A stretch of DNA of 64,000 nt, from positions 2,852,001 through 2,916,000 of the forward strand of contig NZ_LR134477.1 of assembly GCF_900637975.1 (NCBI RefSeq). The letters run 5' to 3'. The notes under the pieces were generated by a model that had not been told where the DNA came from, ran no database searches, and saw nothing but the letters and a program-made list of their open reading frames with translations. Below, piece by piece: positions 52,771 to 61,845 of the stretch (its first letter is position 1; each line of letters begins with the position of its first letter). This DNA is from Actinomyces viscosus. Lineage in GTDB: Bacteria; Actinomycetota; Actinomycetes; Actinomycetales; Actinomycetaceae. Both the position numbers and the translations under genes were made by a program.

Positions 52771-53211
52771 TCAGGCGGAAGGCCGGTCCACACGTGACGT
52801 GGCTCGGACGGCGTCTGCTGCGGTGGGTGCCTGAACCTGTGTGCTCCAGGCGCCGATGGCTACCTCCAGCCGTCGCCGGCCCGGGAGGACGGCGACGGGC
52901 TCGCGCTGACCGTCCTTGGTCGTGCCGATGACGGTGAACCAGGCCGGCCGGCCGAGACGATGGAGCAGATCTGCTCCTTCCGGCTCTGCGGCGAGATGAT
53001 CCAAGACAACGTCGAGTGCCGCTCTCCAGGTCTGCATCTCGATCCCTGTCTCGGCGTGCGCGCGCAGGAGATCGGCGACGAGCAGCATGACGTCGTCTCG
53101 AGCGGTGTCGTCCGTGGGATGCCAGTGCTTGCCGATGACGGCGGCGAGGCGATCGGCGTGTTCAAGTACCGCCGCCTCGGCTTCAGTCGTGATGTCTCGC
53201 GGGTAGATCAT
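52771..53211 (-). CDS. Uncharacterised helical protein beside IS1380-family copy B
   Basis: The 146-residue protein begins MIYPRDITTEAEAAVLEHADRL and is mainly helical in the first 100 residues, with a short beta segment PAWFTVIG after it. I do not recognise a family. The ATG at 53211 has GAAGG about nine bases upstream, so the gene seems complete, with the IS 36 bases upstream of the start. The insertion has probably replaced its promoter. Codon bias is moderate. No partner is clear. Confidence 0.55.
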   Translation of the reverse strand: MIYPRDITTEAEAAVLEHADRLAAVIGKHWHPTDDTARDDVMLLVADLLRAHAETGIEMQTWRAALDVVLDHLAAEPEGADLLHRLGRPAWFTVIGTTKDGQREPVAVLPGRRRLEVAIGAWSTQVQAPTAADAVRATSRVDRPSA

Positions 53212-53247
53212 GAAGAAACCTTCGCTTCCTGTGTCGGGACGACCTAG

Positions 53248-54924
53248 CCTCGAGATTTCATCGTTGAGGTGGTGAAAGTGGGGTGAAGGTGTCGCTTCGC
53301 CTGGAATAATGCGGGTTGCTGAAATCCGAGAACTCCAGGGGGAGGACACCTTCGTGGTGAAGAATAGCGGGTTGTACCCGGTTGTGGGTGTGGAGTCCGG
53401 TCAGGTGCCGGCGGTGGGTCTGGCCGGGGCGAGGCTGCTGACCGAGACGAGCGGGGTCACGGGCCTGGGCAACGAGCTCTCGCAGGCCCTGTCTACGTGG
53501 CGGCGGCCGGGGTCGGTGCACGACCCGGGCAAGATCATCTTGGATCTGGCGGTGTGCGTGGCCCTGGGAGGCCGGTGCCTGTCGGACCTTTCGCTGCTGC
53601 GGTGCGACAAGGAGGTCTTCGGGCTTGTTGCCTCCGACCCGACGGTCTCGCGACTTGCAGGGGCCCTGGCCGACCACGTCGAGGCTGTCGAGGCCGCCGT
53701 CAACCGGGCCCGCAGGACAGCGCGGCATCGGGTGTGGGCCCTGGCCGGCGAGCACTCACCGACCGCCGGCGTCTCGGCGAACCGGCCGTTGGTGATCGAC
53801 GTCGACGCCACCTTGGTTAATGTGCACTCAGACAAAGAGGGTGCGGCCCCGACCTTCAAGAAGGGGTTCGGCTACCACCCGCTGACCGCGTGGTTCGACC
53901 ACGGCCCCGACGGTGGGGGTGAGTGCGCGGCGCTCGTGCTGCGTCCCGGTAACGCGGGATCGAACACTGCCGCCGACCACGTCGAGATCATCCGCCGGGC
54001 ACTGGACCAGGCCGGGCTCGGCCCCAGACCCGGTAGAAAGGTGCTGGTGCGCATCGACGGGGCCGGAGGCACGAAGGAGACCATTGAGCTCCTGGCCCGT
54101 CGGCGGGTGTCCTACAGCGTGGGGTTCACGCTGCCGGACCACACGCCGCAGATCCACGGGCACCATCCCCGAGGCCGCCTGGGACCCGGCCTACAACGCT
54201 GACGGACAGCCCAGGCAGGGTGCGGACGTCGCTGAGATCACTGACCTGCTGGACCTGACCGCTTGGCCCAAGGGGGTGCGGGTCAACCGTGCGCCGAGAG
54301 CGGCCCCACCAGGGAGCCCAGCTGCGCTTCGAGGACGTCGGGGGCTACCGGCTGACCGCCTTCGCCACCAACACAAAAGTAGGTCAGCTCGCCGATCTCG
54401 AGGTCCGCCACCGGCTACGGGCCCGCTGCCAGGGGACCGTATCCGCTGTGCCAAGGACACCGGGCTTGACCGCTTTCCCTTGCAGGGGTTCGCCCAGAAC
54501 CGTATCTGGTGCCTGATCGTGGCCCTGGCCTGTGACCTGCTGGCCTTCTCCCAGCCGCTCGCCCTGGCCTCCACCCCCGCCCGCACCTGGGAGCCCAGGA
54601 CGATCCGCCTGCGCCTGATGAGCATCCCCGCCGTCATCACCCACCGTGCCCGCCGCACCGTCCTGCGCTACAAGGCCGACCACCCCTTCACCAGCCTCCT
54701 GCTGACCGCACTGAGCAGCTTTCAGGCCCTACCCGCACCATAGGCACCCGACCGCCGCCTCCTGCCCACCACGACCCTGAAGGAACAACCCTGGCCCCTG
54801 GAAAGGCCCGACCACCGCGAGACGACACGCGGCAGACCGTCACACCCAACCGGCATAATCGCCCCCACGACACCGGCAACGACGCCACCCACACCCCACT
54901 CAACCAACCAATGAAAGATCGAGG
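53248..54924 (+). mobile_element. IS1380-family element, copy B
   Basis: Same 1677-bp unit and ends as copy A (4148-5824). The differences I can see are a Lys/Glu codon change near 53340 and a Gly/Ser change near 54717. Left flank is CTAG and right flank TTAG, so again no exact target duplication. Confidence 0.85.
53309..54743 (+). pseudogene. IS1380-family transposase, copy B, same three frameshifts
   Basis: The reading frame starts at 53309 and shifts at the same three positions as copy A (about 54157, 54287 and 54435), ending at 54743. It shows the DDE_Tnp_1 motifs (VIDVDATLVNVHSDKEGA; FGYHPL). Because both copies share the defects, either they were made by a third, active copy after the defects arose, by recombination, or the shifts are assembly errors in a repeat. 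Confidence 0.75.
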
Positions 54925-55045
54925 TTAGTGCGCACCCCCACCCACGCAACCCGCACAATCCCAACCACAACCACACCCCCAGCGACCCAACCACCCCGCA
55001 ATGAGCCAAGTCAGGTTACATGTAGCTTGCTGGAAGCTTCGGGGC

Positions 55046-55990
55046 CTACCCGGCTGTCTGCTCCTCTGCCTGGAGGAACTCTTTGAAGTGCTCGGCAAGG
55101 CGGTCGCCATCAGGATGCATCTGTTTGGAGGCTGGCACATGCGTCAGGGAGCGGCCTTCAAATTTCAGTAAGCCTGTTTGCAGGTGGATAGTCTCGATGC
55201 GCTTTGCTCGTGTCGCCACGTGGATGCGGCGGTCGGCGTCGATGCCGAGGAGATGGCGGTCGTAGGCGGTGTGGTGGAGTCTGCACAGTGCCAAACCATT
55301 GCTGACCTCAGGGACGCCAGCTTCCTTGGAGTCGGCGATGATGTGTGAGGCTTCCAAGAGCTGTGCGTGCGGAAGATCGCAGACTGCGCAAGAGATCTGG
55401 TAGGCACTGAGTACGTACTCCCTGAAGTCGTGTTGGTGGATGCGTGCCTTCGTCCACCTGGAAACGTACTTCTTCTCAATTTGTCCAGAATCCTTGAGGC
55501 CTGAGGTGGCCGGTGTTGTCTCATCGATGGCGATGATGAACTCTGCGTTGCGTTCGTCGATGTCGACGATGTAGACGGGGAACCGAGCATAATATAACAG
55601 TGTTGATGAGGTCGGCTTCACTCCCACCAGCCAGGCGAGAGGATAGTTCCGCTGCGCGGCTACCTTCATTGCGTCGTTCGCCCATTTCTTCGTATCTGAG
55701 AACTTGTAACGAAGTAACCCGCTGTCATCGATCCGATCGGCGTACGGTGCTTCTTTTCCGGGAGTGGGGGCTGCGGTCTTGAATGTCAGAGCGGCCTTAA
55801 ATTCTTGAGGCTTCCAGATCCCTTGGGATTGATGGGTGAGGCGGAAGTGGTGGCCATGCCAGGCGAACCCATTCATTAACTCCCTGTGGGTCAAGAGTTC
55901 GTGGCCACTCATCTGCTGGGCCTCAAACCACTGCATGGCGGCGAAGTGGGCATCTCGCTCCTCTGAAGGAGTAAAAATTTGCCGGTCCAT
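55046..55990 (-). CDS. HNH endonuclease, putative restriction enzyme (COG3440-like)
   Basis: The 314-residue protein carries a C-terminal HNH domain: ISCAVCDLPHAQLLEASHII, DSKEAGVPEVSNGLALCRLHH and YDRHLLGID, the pattern of COG3440 predicted restriction endonucleases. The N-terminal 180 residues resemble the recognition half of such enzymes, starting MDRQIFTPSEERDAHF. No methylase lies beside it, so it could act alone on modified DNA (type IV-like). The ATG at 55990 is the family start. Codon use is less GC3-biased than neighbours, and IS copy B is 120 bases away, suggesting horizontal gain. A defence role is inferred. Confidence 0.8.
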   Translation of the reverse strand: MDRQIFTPSEERDAHFAAMQWFEAQQMSGHELLTHRELMNGFAWHGHHFRLTHQSQGIWKPQEFKAALTFKTAAPTPGKEAPYADRIDDSGLLRYKFSDTKKWANDAMKVAAQRNYPLAWLVGVKPTSSTLLYYARFPVYIVDIDERNAEFIIAIDETTPATSGLKDSGQIEKKYVSRWTKARIHQHDFREYVLSAYQISCAVCDLPHAQLLEASHIIADSKEAGVPEVSNGLALCRLHHTAYDRHLLGIDADRRIHVATRAKRIETIHLQTGLLKFEGRSLTHVPASKQMHPDGDRLAEHFKEFLQAEEQTAG

Positions 55991-56115
55991 GGTGGCATTC
56001 CTCGTGAAATGAGCAGCTGAGATATGGGGTATGCCTGCCCGCGGTTGCAGGACACAAGGTGGAAGTATACCGCGCTGAAACGATGCTGAGTGATCTGGGT
56101 TTAGTCGGCAAGGGA

Positions 56116-56151
56116 CAGGGGTGGGGGCGTCCTCACCCGCTCCCACCCCTG
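56116..56151. terminator. Terminator hairpin of the ABC operon
   Basis: CAGGGGTGGGGGC (56116-56128) pairs with GCTCCCACCCCTG (56139-56151), one mismatch, with GTTTT on the plus-strand side. It lies between the ABC operon and the HNH gene, both on the minus strand. Confidence 0.65.
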
Positions 56152-56196
56152 GTTTTGATGGGAGGTGTCCGGCTCGTACTCGTGGCGTCCCGATCC

Positions 56197-56940
56197 TCAC
56201 GCATCCGCCCGCACCAGCCGGATGATGCCGGCCGTCTGGGCGGCTGTCGTCCAGGCCAGGATGATGAGCCCGGCAGAGGTGACGTCCGCCTGCGATGCGC
56301 CCGCCGCCAGCCAGATCTGGGCCGCCTGGCCCGGGAACCAGCGGGCGGCGTCGCCCAGGAACACGGCCAGCTGCGGCGCCAGAATCACCAGCACCACGGC
56401 CGCCGTCGACGCACCGATGACGCTGCGCAGCGCCGCACCGAGCCCAGCCGACAGCAGCAGCACCGCCGTCAACCAGACCACGGTCCGTCCCCCAGCCCAC
56501 AGCGCCGCCGTCGACGTCGTCGGACACGCCGCCAGGCTCGCCCCGACCAGGACGCTCGCCGCCACCAGTCCCGTACCGGTCAGCACCATGAGTCGCGCCA
56601 CCGCCAGCCGTCCCCGCGCCGGCGTCACCAGCAGACTCGTCACGCCCTGCGCCGTGGAGTGCTCGCCGCCCGCCGCGGCCACCCCGGCCGCCACGAAGCC
56701 GATCTGCACCGCCAGCGCCCATGTCGGAGCGACCTCCTCGAATCCGAAGCCTCGCCCATCCACCACGTTCTGCAGGACCGACATCACCGTGGCGACCGCC
56801 GCCGCGCCCGCCACCGCCGCCGACCACCACATCGCCGGCAGCGTCACCACCTTCACCAGCTCCGCGCGCAGCGCACGCTCCCAGACTGTCGCCGCCCCTG
56901 CGGCAGCCTTCACCCTGCTGGTCGCACCGGTCCCGCTCAT
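56197..56940 (-). CDS. ABC-2-type transporter permease, second subunit
   Basis: The 247-residue membrane protein has six hydrophobic helices with the layout of ABC-2 permeases. Soluble start is MSGTGATSRVKAAAGAATVWERALRAELVKVVTLPAMWW, continuing into the first helix. It overlaps the first permease by ATGA and is the last gene of a three-gene operon with the ATPase at 57743. The transporter probably exports or senses antimicrobial peptides, judged by the adjacent divergent two-component system. Confidence 0.8.
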   Translation of the reverse strand: MSGTGATSRVKAAAGAATVWERALRAELVKVVTLPAMWWSAAVAGAAAVATVMSVLQNVVDGRGFGFEEVAPTWALAVQIGFVAAGVAAAGGEHSTAQGVTSLLVTPARGRLAVARLMVLTGTGLVAASVLVGASLAACPTTSTAALWAGGRTVVWLTAVLLLSAGLGAALRSVIGASTAAVVLVILAPQLAVFLGDAARWFPGQAAQIWLAAGASQADVTSAGLIILAWTTAAQTAGIIRLVRADA

Positions 56941-57746
56941 GCGTCCCGCCTCATCCACACCCAGCAGCACACCGCCGCGCACCCGCCCGCCCACGCCGCA
57001 CAGACGGCGGCCGCCATCGGGATCGACAGCAGCTCAACAAGCCGGTCGTAGTTGAGCGTCGTCGGGCTCGCAATGAGCCGCACCGCCGCCGTGTCCGGCA
57101 GGAACCGGGCCGCATCCGTAGACCTGATGAGCAGCACGCCCGGCGAGATCATCGTCGACATCGCGACGAGGACCGTCATCGACACCAGCGCGCTGCGCGT
57201 CGCCATCGCCAGCGCCATCGACGCCATCGCCGAGAACACCCACCACGTCAGGATCCCCGTCAGCATCCACCACGGCACCGGCTCGAAGGGCACGCTCGAC
57301 CCCAGCAGGTGCCGGCACAGCGCGAAAGTTCCCACCCACGCCGTCGCCAGCAGCACCGTCGCAGCCCCCAGCACCACGAGCAGCTTCGCGGCCACCGACG
57401 CCCCGCGCCGCGGCTGCACCAGCATCGTTGTCGCCACCTGTCGCGGAGCGCCGGAAGCCCCACTTGTGCGCGGATCACTCGCGTACTCGCTGACCACAAC
57501 ACTGACCGCCAGCACCACGATCCCCGTCGTCCCCACGTACAGTCCGATGACGCCGACGTCGCCCAGCCGCGCCGGCGCGTCCGGGTCGCCGGCCGCCAGC
57601 CGCGCCGCCAGGTCATGATCCGTGTAGTACTCGATCAGGAGCGGCAGGACGATCGCCAGCGCCGCCCCCAGCCAGGCCCCCGGAAGGCCCACCGTCTTGC
57701 GCACCTCCGCCTTGAGGGAGCGCACCAGCGCCGTCGCCGCACTCAT
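56937..57746 (-). CDS. ABC-2-type transporter permease, first subunit
   Basis: The 269-residue permease starts MSAATALVRSLKAEVRKTV, followed by six helices, including IGLYVGTTGIVVLAVSVVVS and WWMLTGILTWWVFSAMASMA. Start ATG 57746 overlaps the ATPase stop by ATGA, and its own stop overlaps the next start, so translation is coupled. The two unlike permeases form a heterodimer in the cytoplasmic membrane. Confidence 0.85.
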   Translation of the reverse strand: MSAATALVRSLKAEVRKTVGLPGAWLGAALAIVLPLLIEYYTDHDLAARLAAGDPDAPARLGDVGVIGLYVGTTGIVVLAVSVVVSEYASDPRTSGASGAPRQVATTMLVQPRRGASVAAKLLVVLGAATVLLATAWVGTFALCRHLLGSSVPFEPVPWWMLTGILTWWVFSAMASMALAMATRSALVSMTVLVAMSTMISPGVLLIRSTDAARFLPDTAAVRLIASPTTLNYDRLVELLSIPMAAAVCAAWAGGCAAVCCWVWMRRDA

Positions 57747-58519
57747 GAACGGGCCCCGTCCTCGCGTCCGGCCCCACCGCCGGCCCGTCCGGCCCAGCCT
57801 GCCCGACCGTCGGCCTCGTCCCCGGTCGGCGCAGTCAGCGAGAAGAACGCCTCCTCCAGGTTCGCGTAGCCGACGGCGACCTCCTCCAGCGTCCCGGCCG
57901 CCCGCACCCGCCCACCGGCGATGACCACGACGTCGTCGGCCACCTCCGCGAGCTCGGACAGCACATGGCTGGACAGCAGGACCGTGCCCCCGGCGTCGGC
58001 CCGCCGGCGCAGCAGCGTGCGGATCCACCGGATCCCCTCCGGGTCCAGACCGTTGACCGGCTCGTCCAGGACCAGCACCTCCGGGTCGCCCAGCAGCGCC
58101 GCCGCCAGCCCCAGACGCTGCCCCATCCCCAGGGAGAAGGTGCGCACCCGCCGCCCGGCCGCCTCACTCAGCCCTACGACGTCGAGCACCTCGGCCACCC
58201 GGCGCCGACTGATCCCCGCCCCCGAGGCCACCCAGCCCAGGTGACCGCGCGCCGTACGCGAGGGGTGCGCGCCCGAACCGTCGAGCGCCGCCCCTACCGT
58301 GCGCAGCGGCTCGCGCAGCTCGCGGTAGGGGCGCCCACCGATGAGCGCCCGCCCGCCGTCAGCCCGGTCCAGCCCCAGCAGGCACCGCAGCGTCGAGGAC
58401 TTTCCGGCGCCGTTCGGCCCCACGAATCCGGTGACACGGCCCGGGCGCGCCTCCAGGCTCACGCCGTGAAGCACCTCCCGCGTCCCGTGCCGCTTGACGA
58501 GGTTCTCAATACTGATCAT
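57743..58519 (-). CDS. ABC transporter ATP-binding protein
   Basis: The 258-residue ATPase has Walker A FVGPNGAGKSSTLR, signature FSLGMGQRLGLAAALL, Walker B VLVLDEPVNGLD and the H-loop LLSSHVLSEL. The SLGMGQ signature and short NBD are typical of the drug/bacteriocin-export ABC-2 family (DrrA/NodI-like). First gene of the operon, divergent from the two-component genes with a 130-bp gap holding both promoters. The C-terminal 30 residues are Gly/Arg-rich. Confidence 0.92.
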   Translation of the reverse strand: MISIENLVKRHGTREVLHGVSLEARPGRVTGFVGPNGAGKSSTLRCLLGLDRADGGRALIGGRPYRELREPLRTVGAALDGSGAHPSRTARGHLGWVASGAGISRRRVAEVLDVVGLSEAAGRRVRTFSLGMGQRLGLAAALLGDPEVLVLDEPVNGLDPEGIRWIRTLLRRRADAGGTVLLSSHVLSELAEVADDVVVIAGGRVRAAGTLEEVAVGYANLEEAFFSLTAPTGDEADGRAGWAGRAGGGAGREDGARS

Positions 58520-58649
58520 GCGCCAACTCCACCGCGTCGGGCGGCCGCGAGCATCGGCCGCCGAGCCGACACCGCTCCTCCGCCTCAGACACAGGTCCAT
58601 CAGACCCTGGTTCGATGAGCCGCCCGGGCCACCTTCCTAGACTGGCCGG

Positions 58650-59678
58650 GTGCCAGCCTCCGACCTCCTGCCGCGCCACTCACCGCTCGGGCGCGCCATC
58701 ACGGGGCTCACCCTGCTCACCGTGGCCACGGGCACCCTGGTCGGCTTCTCCCCAACCCCCTCGTGGGGCGCCCAGGTGACGATGCTGCTCGTCATGGCCG
58801 GGCTCGTGGCCGCCTCCCTGTGGCTGCGGCGGCGCGACCGCCGCGCCCACGAGCGACGCCTGGCGCAGGAGACCGCCGCGCGTGCCATAGCTGAGGACCG
58901 CCTCGTCATCGCCCGCGAGCTGCACGACGCCGTCTCCGGCAACCTCGGCGCCATCACCGTGCGCTGCGCCGTGGCCCAGCGCCTCGAGACCACCCCCGAG
59001 GGTCTGCGCAGTGCGCTCGGCGACGTCGAGACCGCCTCCCGCGAGGCCACCGAGGCGCTGCGGCGCATGCTCACCGTCCTGCGCGACGAGAGCACGCCGC
59101 CGACACCCGGAGCCGTGGCAGAGGTCGCGGCGCTCTCGGCAGCTGCGACAACCTCCGTGGCCGGCGCGGACTCAGCAGGCGCAGCGGACGCACCGGGCGG
59201 CTCGGGATCCCGACCGGGTGAGCGCCGTGCCGAGGTGATCGCCACCGGTCTCACCGAGGTCGTCGACCGGGCTCGACGTGCCGGCGTCACGGTCGAGATC
59301 GATGCCGCCGCCGGCGCAGGTGCAGGGGCGGACACCGATCCGAGCTCGGCGGTCCTTAGCCGTCTCCCCGCCCCAGCAGCCCGGGCCGCCGTCCGGGTCG
59401 TGACCGAGGCGCTGGCCAACACGGCCCGCCACGCCGGCCCGACGCGTGCCCGCGTGACCCTCCGCCGGAAGCCGGGGCTGCTGCGCATCGCCGTCGACGA
59501 CGACGGTCCGGCCGCCGACTGGGAGCCCCGCCCCGGGGCCGGGCAAGGGCTACGCGGGCTCCACGAGCGCCTGACCGCACTCGGCGGCACCCTGGCCGCC
59601 GGCCCCCGCCCCGACGCCCCCGGCTTCGCCGTCGAGGCGACGATCCCCGCCGAACCGCTCAGGACGCCCCATGACTGA
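58650..59678 (+). CDS. Two-helix sensor histidine kinase
   Basis: The 342-residue kinase has just two transmembrane helices (residues 13-33 and 42-60) with almost no extracellular loop, then HisKA_3 with the acceptor His 92 (ARELHDAVSGNLGAI) and HATPase_c (VRVVTEALANTARHA; GQGLRGLHERL). Intramembrane-sensing kinases of this shape usually sense the adjacent transporter or cell-envelope stress. An Ala/Gly/Ser linker sits at about 150-190. GTG 58650 start; the regulator overlaps by 8 bp. It faces the ABC operon. Confidence 0.88.
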   Translation: MPASDLLPRHSPLGRAITGLTLLTVATGTLVGFSPTPSWGAQVTMLLVMAGLVAASLWLRRRDRRAHERRLAQETAARAIAEDRLVIARELHDAVSGNLGAITVRCAVAQRLETTPEGLRSALGDVETASREATEALRRMLTVLRDESTPPTPGAVAEVAALSAAATTSVAGADSAGAADAPGGSGSRPGERRAEVIATGLTEVVDRARRAGVTVEIDAAAGAGAGADTDPSSAVLSRLPAPAARAAVRVVTEALANTARHAGPTRARVTLRRKPGLLRIAVDDDGPAADWEPRPGAGQGLRGLHERLTALGGTLAAGPRPDAPGFAVEATIPAEPLRTPHD

Positions 59679-60369
59679 CCCCGCCCCCGGACCGACCGCC
59701 GCCCCCATCCGGGTCCTCATCGCCGAGGACCAGGCTCTCCTGCGCACCACACTGGCCGCCCTGCTTGAGGCCGAGGCCGACATGAGCGTCGTCGGCCTGG
59801 CCGAGGACGGGAACCGCGCGGTCGCCCTGGCCGCCGAGCTGCGCCCCGACGTCGTCCTCATGGACATCCAGATGCCCGGCCTGACCGGTATCGAGGCCAC
59901 CACCCGGATCTGCGTCGACCCGGCGCTCAAGGCCGCGCGCGTCCTCATCCTGACCATGTTCGAGATCGACGACTACGTCCTGGGCGCCCTGCACGCCGGC
60001 GCCTGCGGCTTCCTGCTCAAGGACACCGACCCGCAGGCCCTCGTCGACGCCGTGCGCACCGTGCACGAGGGGCGGTCGCTGCTCAGCCCCCAGGTCCTGG
60101 CGCGCCTCGTGGCCCGCATGCCGCGCACGGCGGCCGGGGCCTCCGGCAGCGCCCGGGCCGACGACGTCGAGACCCTCACACCCCGCCAGCGAGAGGTGCT
60201 CCTGCTCATCGCCCGGGGCCTGTCCAACAGCGAGATCGAGGCCGAGCTCGGCATCACCCGGGCGACCTGCCGCAGCCACATCACCGCGCTCCTGGCCCGC
60301 CTGGAGGCCCGCGACCGTGCCCAGCTCGTCATCGCCGCCTACGAGGCGGGGCTCGTCAGCCCTCGCTGA
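59671..60369 (+). CDS. LuxR-type response regulator
   Basis: The 232-residue regulator has a receiver domain with phospho-acceptor Asp 65 (VVLMDIQMPG) and LTMFE/LLKDTD switch residues, then a LuxR HTH (LIARGLSNSEIEAELGITRAT). It overlaps the kinase gene by 8 bp. It probably controls the divergent ABC operon at 56197-58519, a common pairing for peptide or drug stress response. No operator can be read with confidence. Confidence 0.9.
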   Translation: MTDPAPGPTAAPIRVLIAEDQALLRTTLAALLEAEADMSVVGLAEDGNRAVALAAELRPDVVLMDIQMPGLTGIEATTRICVDPALKAARVLILTMFEIDDYVLGALHAGACGFLLKDTDPQALVDAVRTVHEGRSLLSPQVLARLVARMPRTAAGASGSARADDVETLTPRQREVLLLIARGLSNSEIEAELGITRATCRSHITALLARLEARDRAQLVIAAYEAGLVSPR

Positions 60370-60427
60370 AGCCGCCGACCGGTACCGTGGACGCGTCTCC
60401 CGACCCTCCGCACCCCGCAGCATGCCT

Positions 60428-60502
60428 TGCGGTCGTAGGGTAGGGCGCGCGGTCGTACCCTCTACCCCTCGAACGCGCGACATAAGGTACGAACCCGTGT
60501 GC
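60428..60502. repeat. Dispersed palindromic repeat R2, copy 3
   Basis: A 75-bp element with core CCTCTACCCCTCGAACGCGC, opposite in orientation to copies 1 and 2. The right arm is partly degraded (CATAAGGTACGAAC instead of CTACCCTACGAAC). It lies between the response regulator and the RelA/SpoT-domain gene. Confidence 0.75.
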
Positions 60503-60603
60503 AAGAATGCCGGGCGTCGCTCGTATGTCCTGCCATCGCATAGACTCGAGGTAGTTCAGGTAGAGGGCGAGAATTGGCGGCTTCAGGTGGATGCGAGGGG
60601 GAG

Positions 60604-61320
60604 ATGCTCTCCAAGAGCGCGGTACGTAAGGCCGGATCGGTGCTGCGAAGGCAGGTTGAGGGAGTGACGCCTCAAGCCGAGATCGAGCAAGCGCTTGCCG
60701 TCGTGAGTGCCTACAGAGCCTCCTTCGCAAGTCCGTTGGAGGCCACGAGTAATGAGTTGACGACGCTTCTGGAGACCTACCATATCCAGGGGGAAGTGAG
60801 CCAACGCCTGAAGCGTATGTCTACGATCCTTGAGAAGATCACCTCCAGGGAGTCGAAGCTGGACCTGTCACGAATGCAGGATATTGGTGGCTGCCGTATT
60901 GTGCTCACCTCGAACGACATCGGTGAGTTACGCCGGCTGGAGACGCACGTGCGTGAACGCTGGGCGGAGTCGGTGAAACGTGCCTCCGACTACGTGGGCA
61001 GGCCGCGTGTATCGGGTTATCGGGCTGTCCACATTGTTATCGAGCAGGATCAACGACTTATCGAGATTCAGCTGCGTACGCAGCGTATGCATCAGTGGGC
61101 GCAGCGCGTGGAAGGGTTGAGTGCCGCCTTCGGCATCAACTACAAGCAGGATGGATCCTCTCCGGTCCAGGAGTACGCGATGCTCACTGCGAAGATGTAT
61201 GTCGCTCTTGATGAAGGCGAGGCTCCAGACGTCGAGGACATGCGGCGACTAAACAGTCTCAGTGCGTTGATTGCTGGCGAATTGGCGAATCTTGACCTGA
61301 ACCCTGACTCTGCGTCTTGA
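60604..61320 (+). CDS. RelA/SpoT-domain alarmone synthetase-like protein
   Basis: The 238-residue protein is a lone RelA/SpoT nucleotidyltransferase domain without HD, TGS or ACT parts. Visible motifs are SRMQDIGGCRIVL (with the Mg-binding Asp), VSGYRAVHIVI (the GYxxxH motif) and LIEIQLRTQRMHQWA (catalytic Glu), so the active site seems intact. Upstream is QRLKRMSTILEK, giving the R/K cluster that binds ATP. It could be a small alarmone synthetase or a toxSAS toxin that pyrophosphorylates tRNA or makes ppApp. ATG 60604 follows GAGGGGGAG. A small gene follows 11 bases later, as in toxin-antitoxin operons. Codon bias is looser than the host's. Confidence 0.8.
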   Translation: MLSKSAVRKAGSVLRRQVEGVTPQAEIEQALAVVSAYRASFASPLEATSNELTTLLETYHIQGEVSQRLKRMSTILEKITSRESKLDLSRMQDIGGCRIVLTSNDIGELRRLETHVRERWAESVKRASDYVGRPRVSGYRAVHIVIEQDQRLIEIQLRTQRMHQWAQRVEGLSAAFGINYKQDGSSPVQEYAMLTAKMYVALDEGEAPDVEDMRRLNSLSALIAGELANLDLNPDSAS

Positions 61321-61331
61321 GGAGAGATCAC

Positions 61332-61601
61332 ATGAGCATCAAAACCGGATATATTCAGCAGTTTCTTCTCGTCTACGACCGCAAGCGTGATGAGCTCTTG
61401 TCCCATGAGTCGTTCGGAGCCGATATCACGGCCGCGGCCACCGCGTACCGTGCTGCTGAAATTGAGTACCAGGATCGACCGGAGATGGATATCGTGCTTG
61501 TTGGGGCCGACTCTCTGGAGACGGTTAAAGTCACTCACAGCACCTACTTCAGTGGAGCGGCCGCCCGTCTGCTCGATGAGATCCGCGCAGGCGTGCAGTG
61601 A
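61332..61601 (+). CDS. Small partner of the RelA/SpoT gene, possible antitoxin
   Basis: The 89-residue protein begins MSIKTGYIQQFLLVYDRKRDEL and contains EIEYQDRPEMDIVLVGAD and ETVKVTHSTYF. I recall such small alpha/beta proteins next to RelA/SpoT-domain genes, but I cannot name a family. Start ATG 61332 with GAGGAGAGA upstream; an in-frame TTG at 61317 overlaps the stop of the synthetase. The position makes it the expected antitoxin if the synthetase is a toxSAS. It is not one of the ADP-ribose-hydrolase or DUF-type antitoxins I can recognise. Confidence 0.65.
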   Translation: MSIKTGYIQQFLLVYDRKRDELLSHESFGADITAAATAYRAAEIEYQDRPEMDIVLVGADSLETVKVTHSTYFSGAAARLLDEIRAGVQ

Positions 61602-61672
61602 CCGCGATGCCCTGATCCGTCTGCCCAGACCGGAGCTCCAACGCCGGCCGGGCCGGGCTCGAGTCCGGCCCG

Positions 61673-61750
61673 GGTCGCGGTCGTAGGGCAGGTCGCGCGG
61701 TCGTACCCTCTACCCCTCGAACGCGCGCCCTACCCTACGAACTCGAGCGC
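61673..61750. repeat. Dispersed palindromic repeat R2, copy 4
   Basis: A 78-bp element closely related to copy 1, in opposite orientation. It lies in the convergent gap between the small partner gene and the glycosyltransferase and may act as terminator for both. No gene is seen in 61602-61845. Confidence 0.8.
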
Positions 61751-61845
61751 AAGAGCTTCGCGTCCCCGGGGGCGACGCCGGCACATCGCCTCCGAAGGCC
61801 CGGCCGCCCCAGGAGTACCCGCCGGGAGAGCCCGGCCGGTCGATC

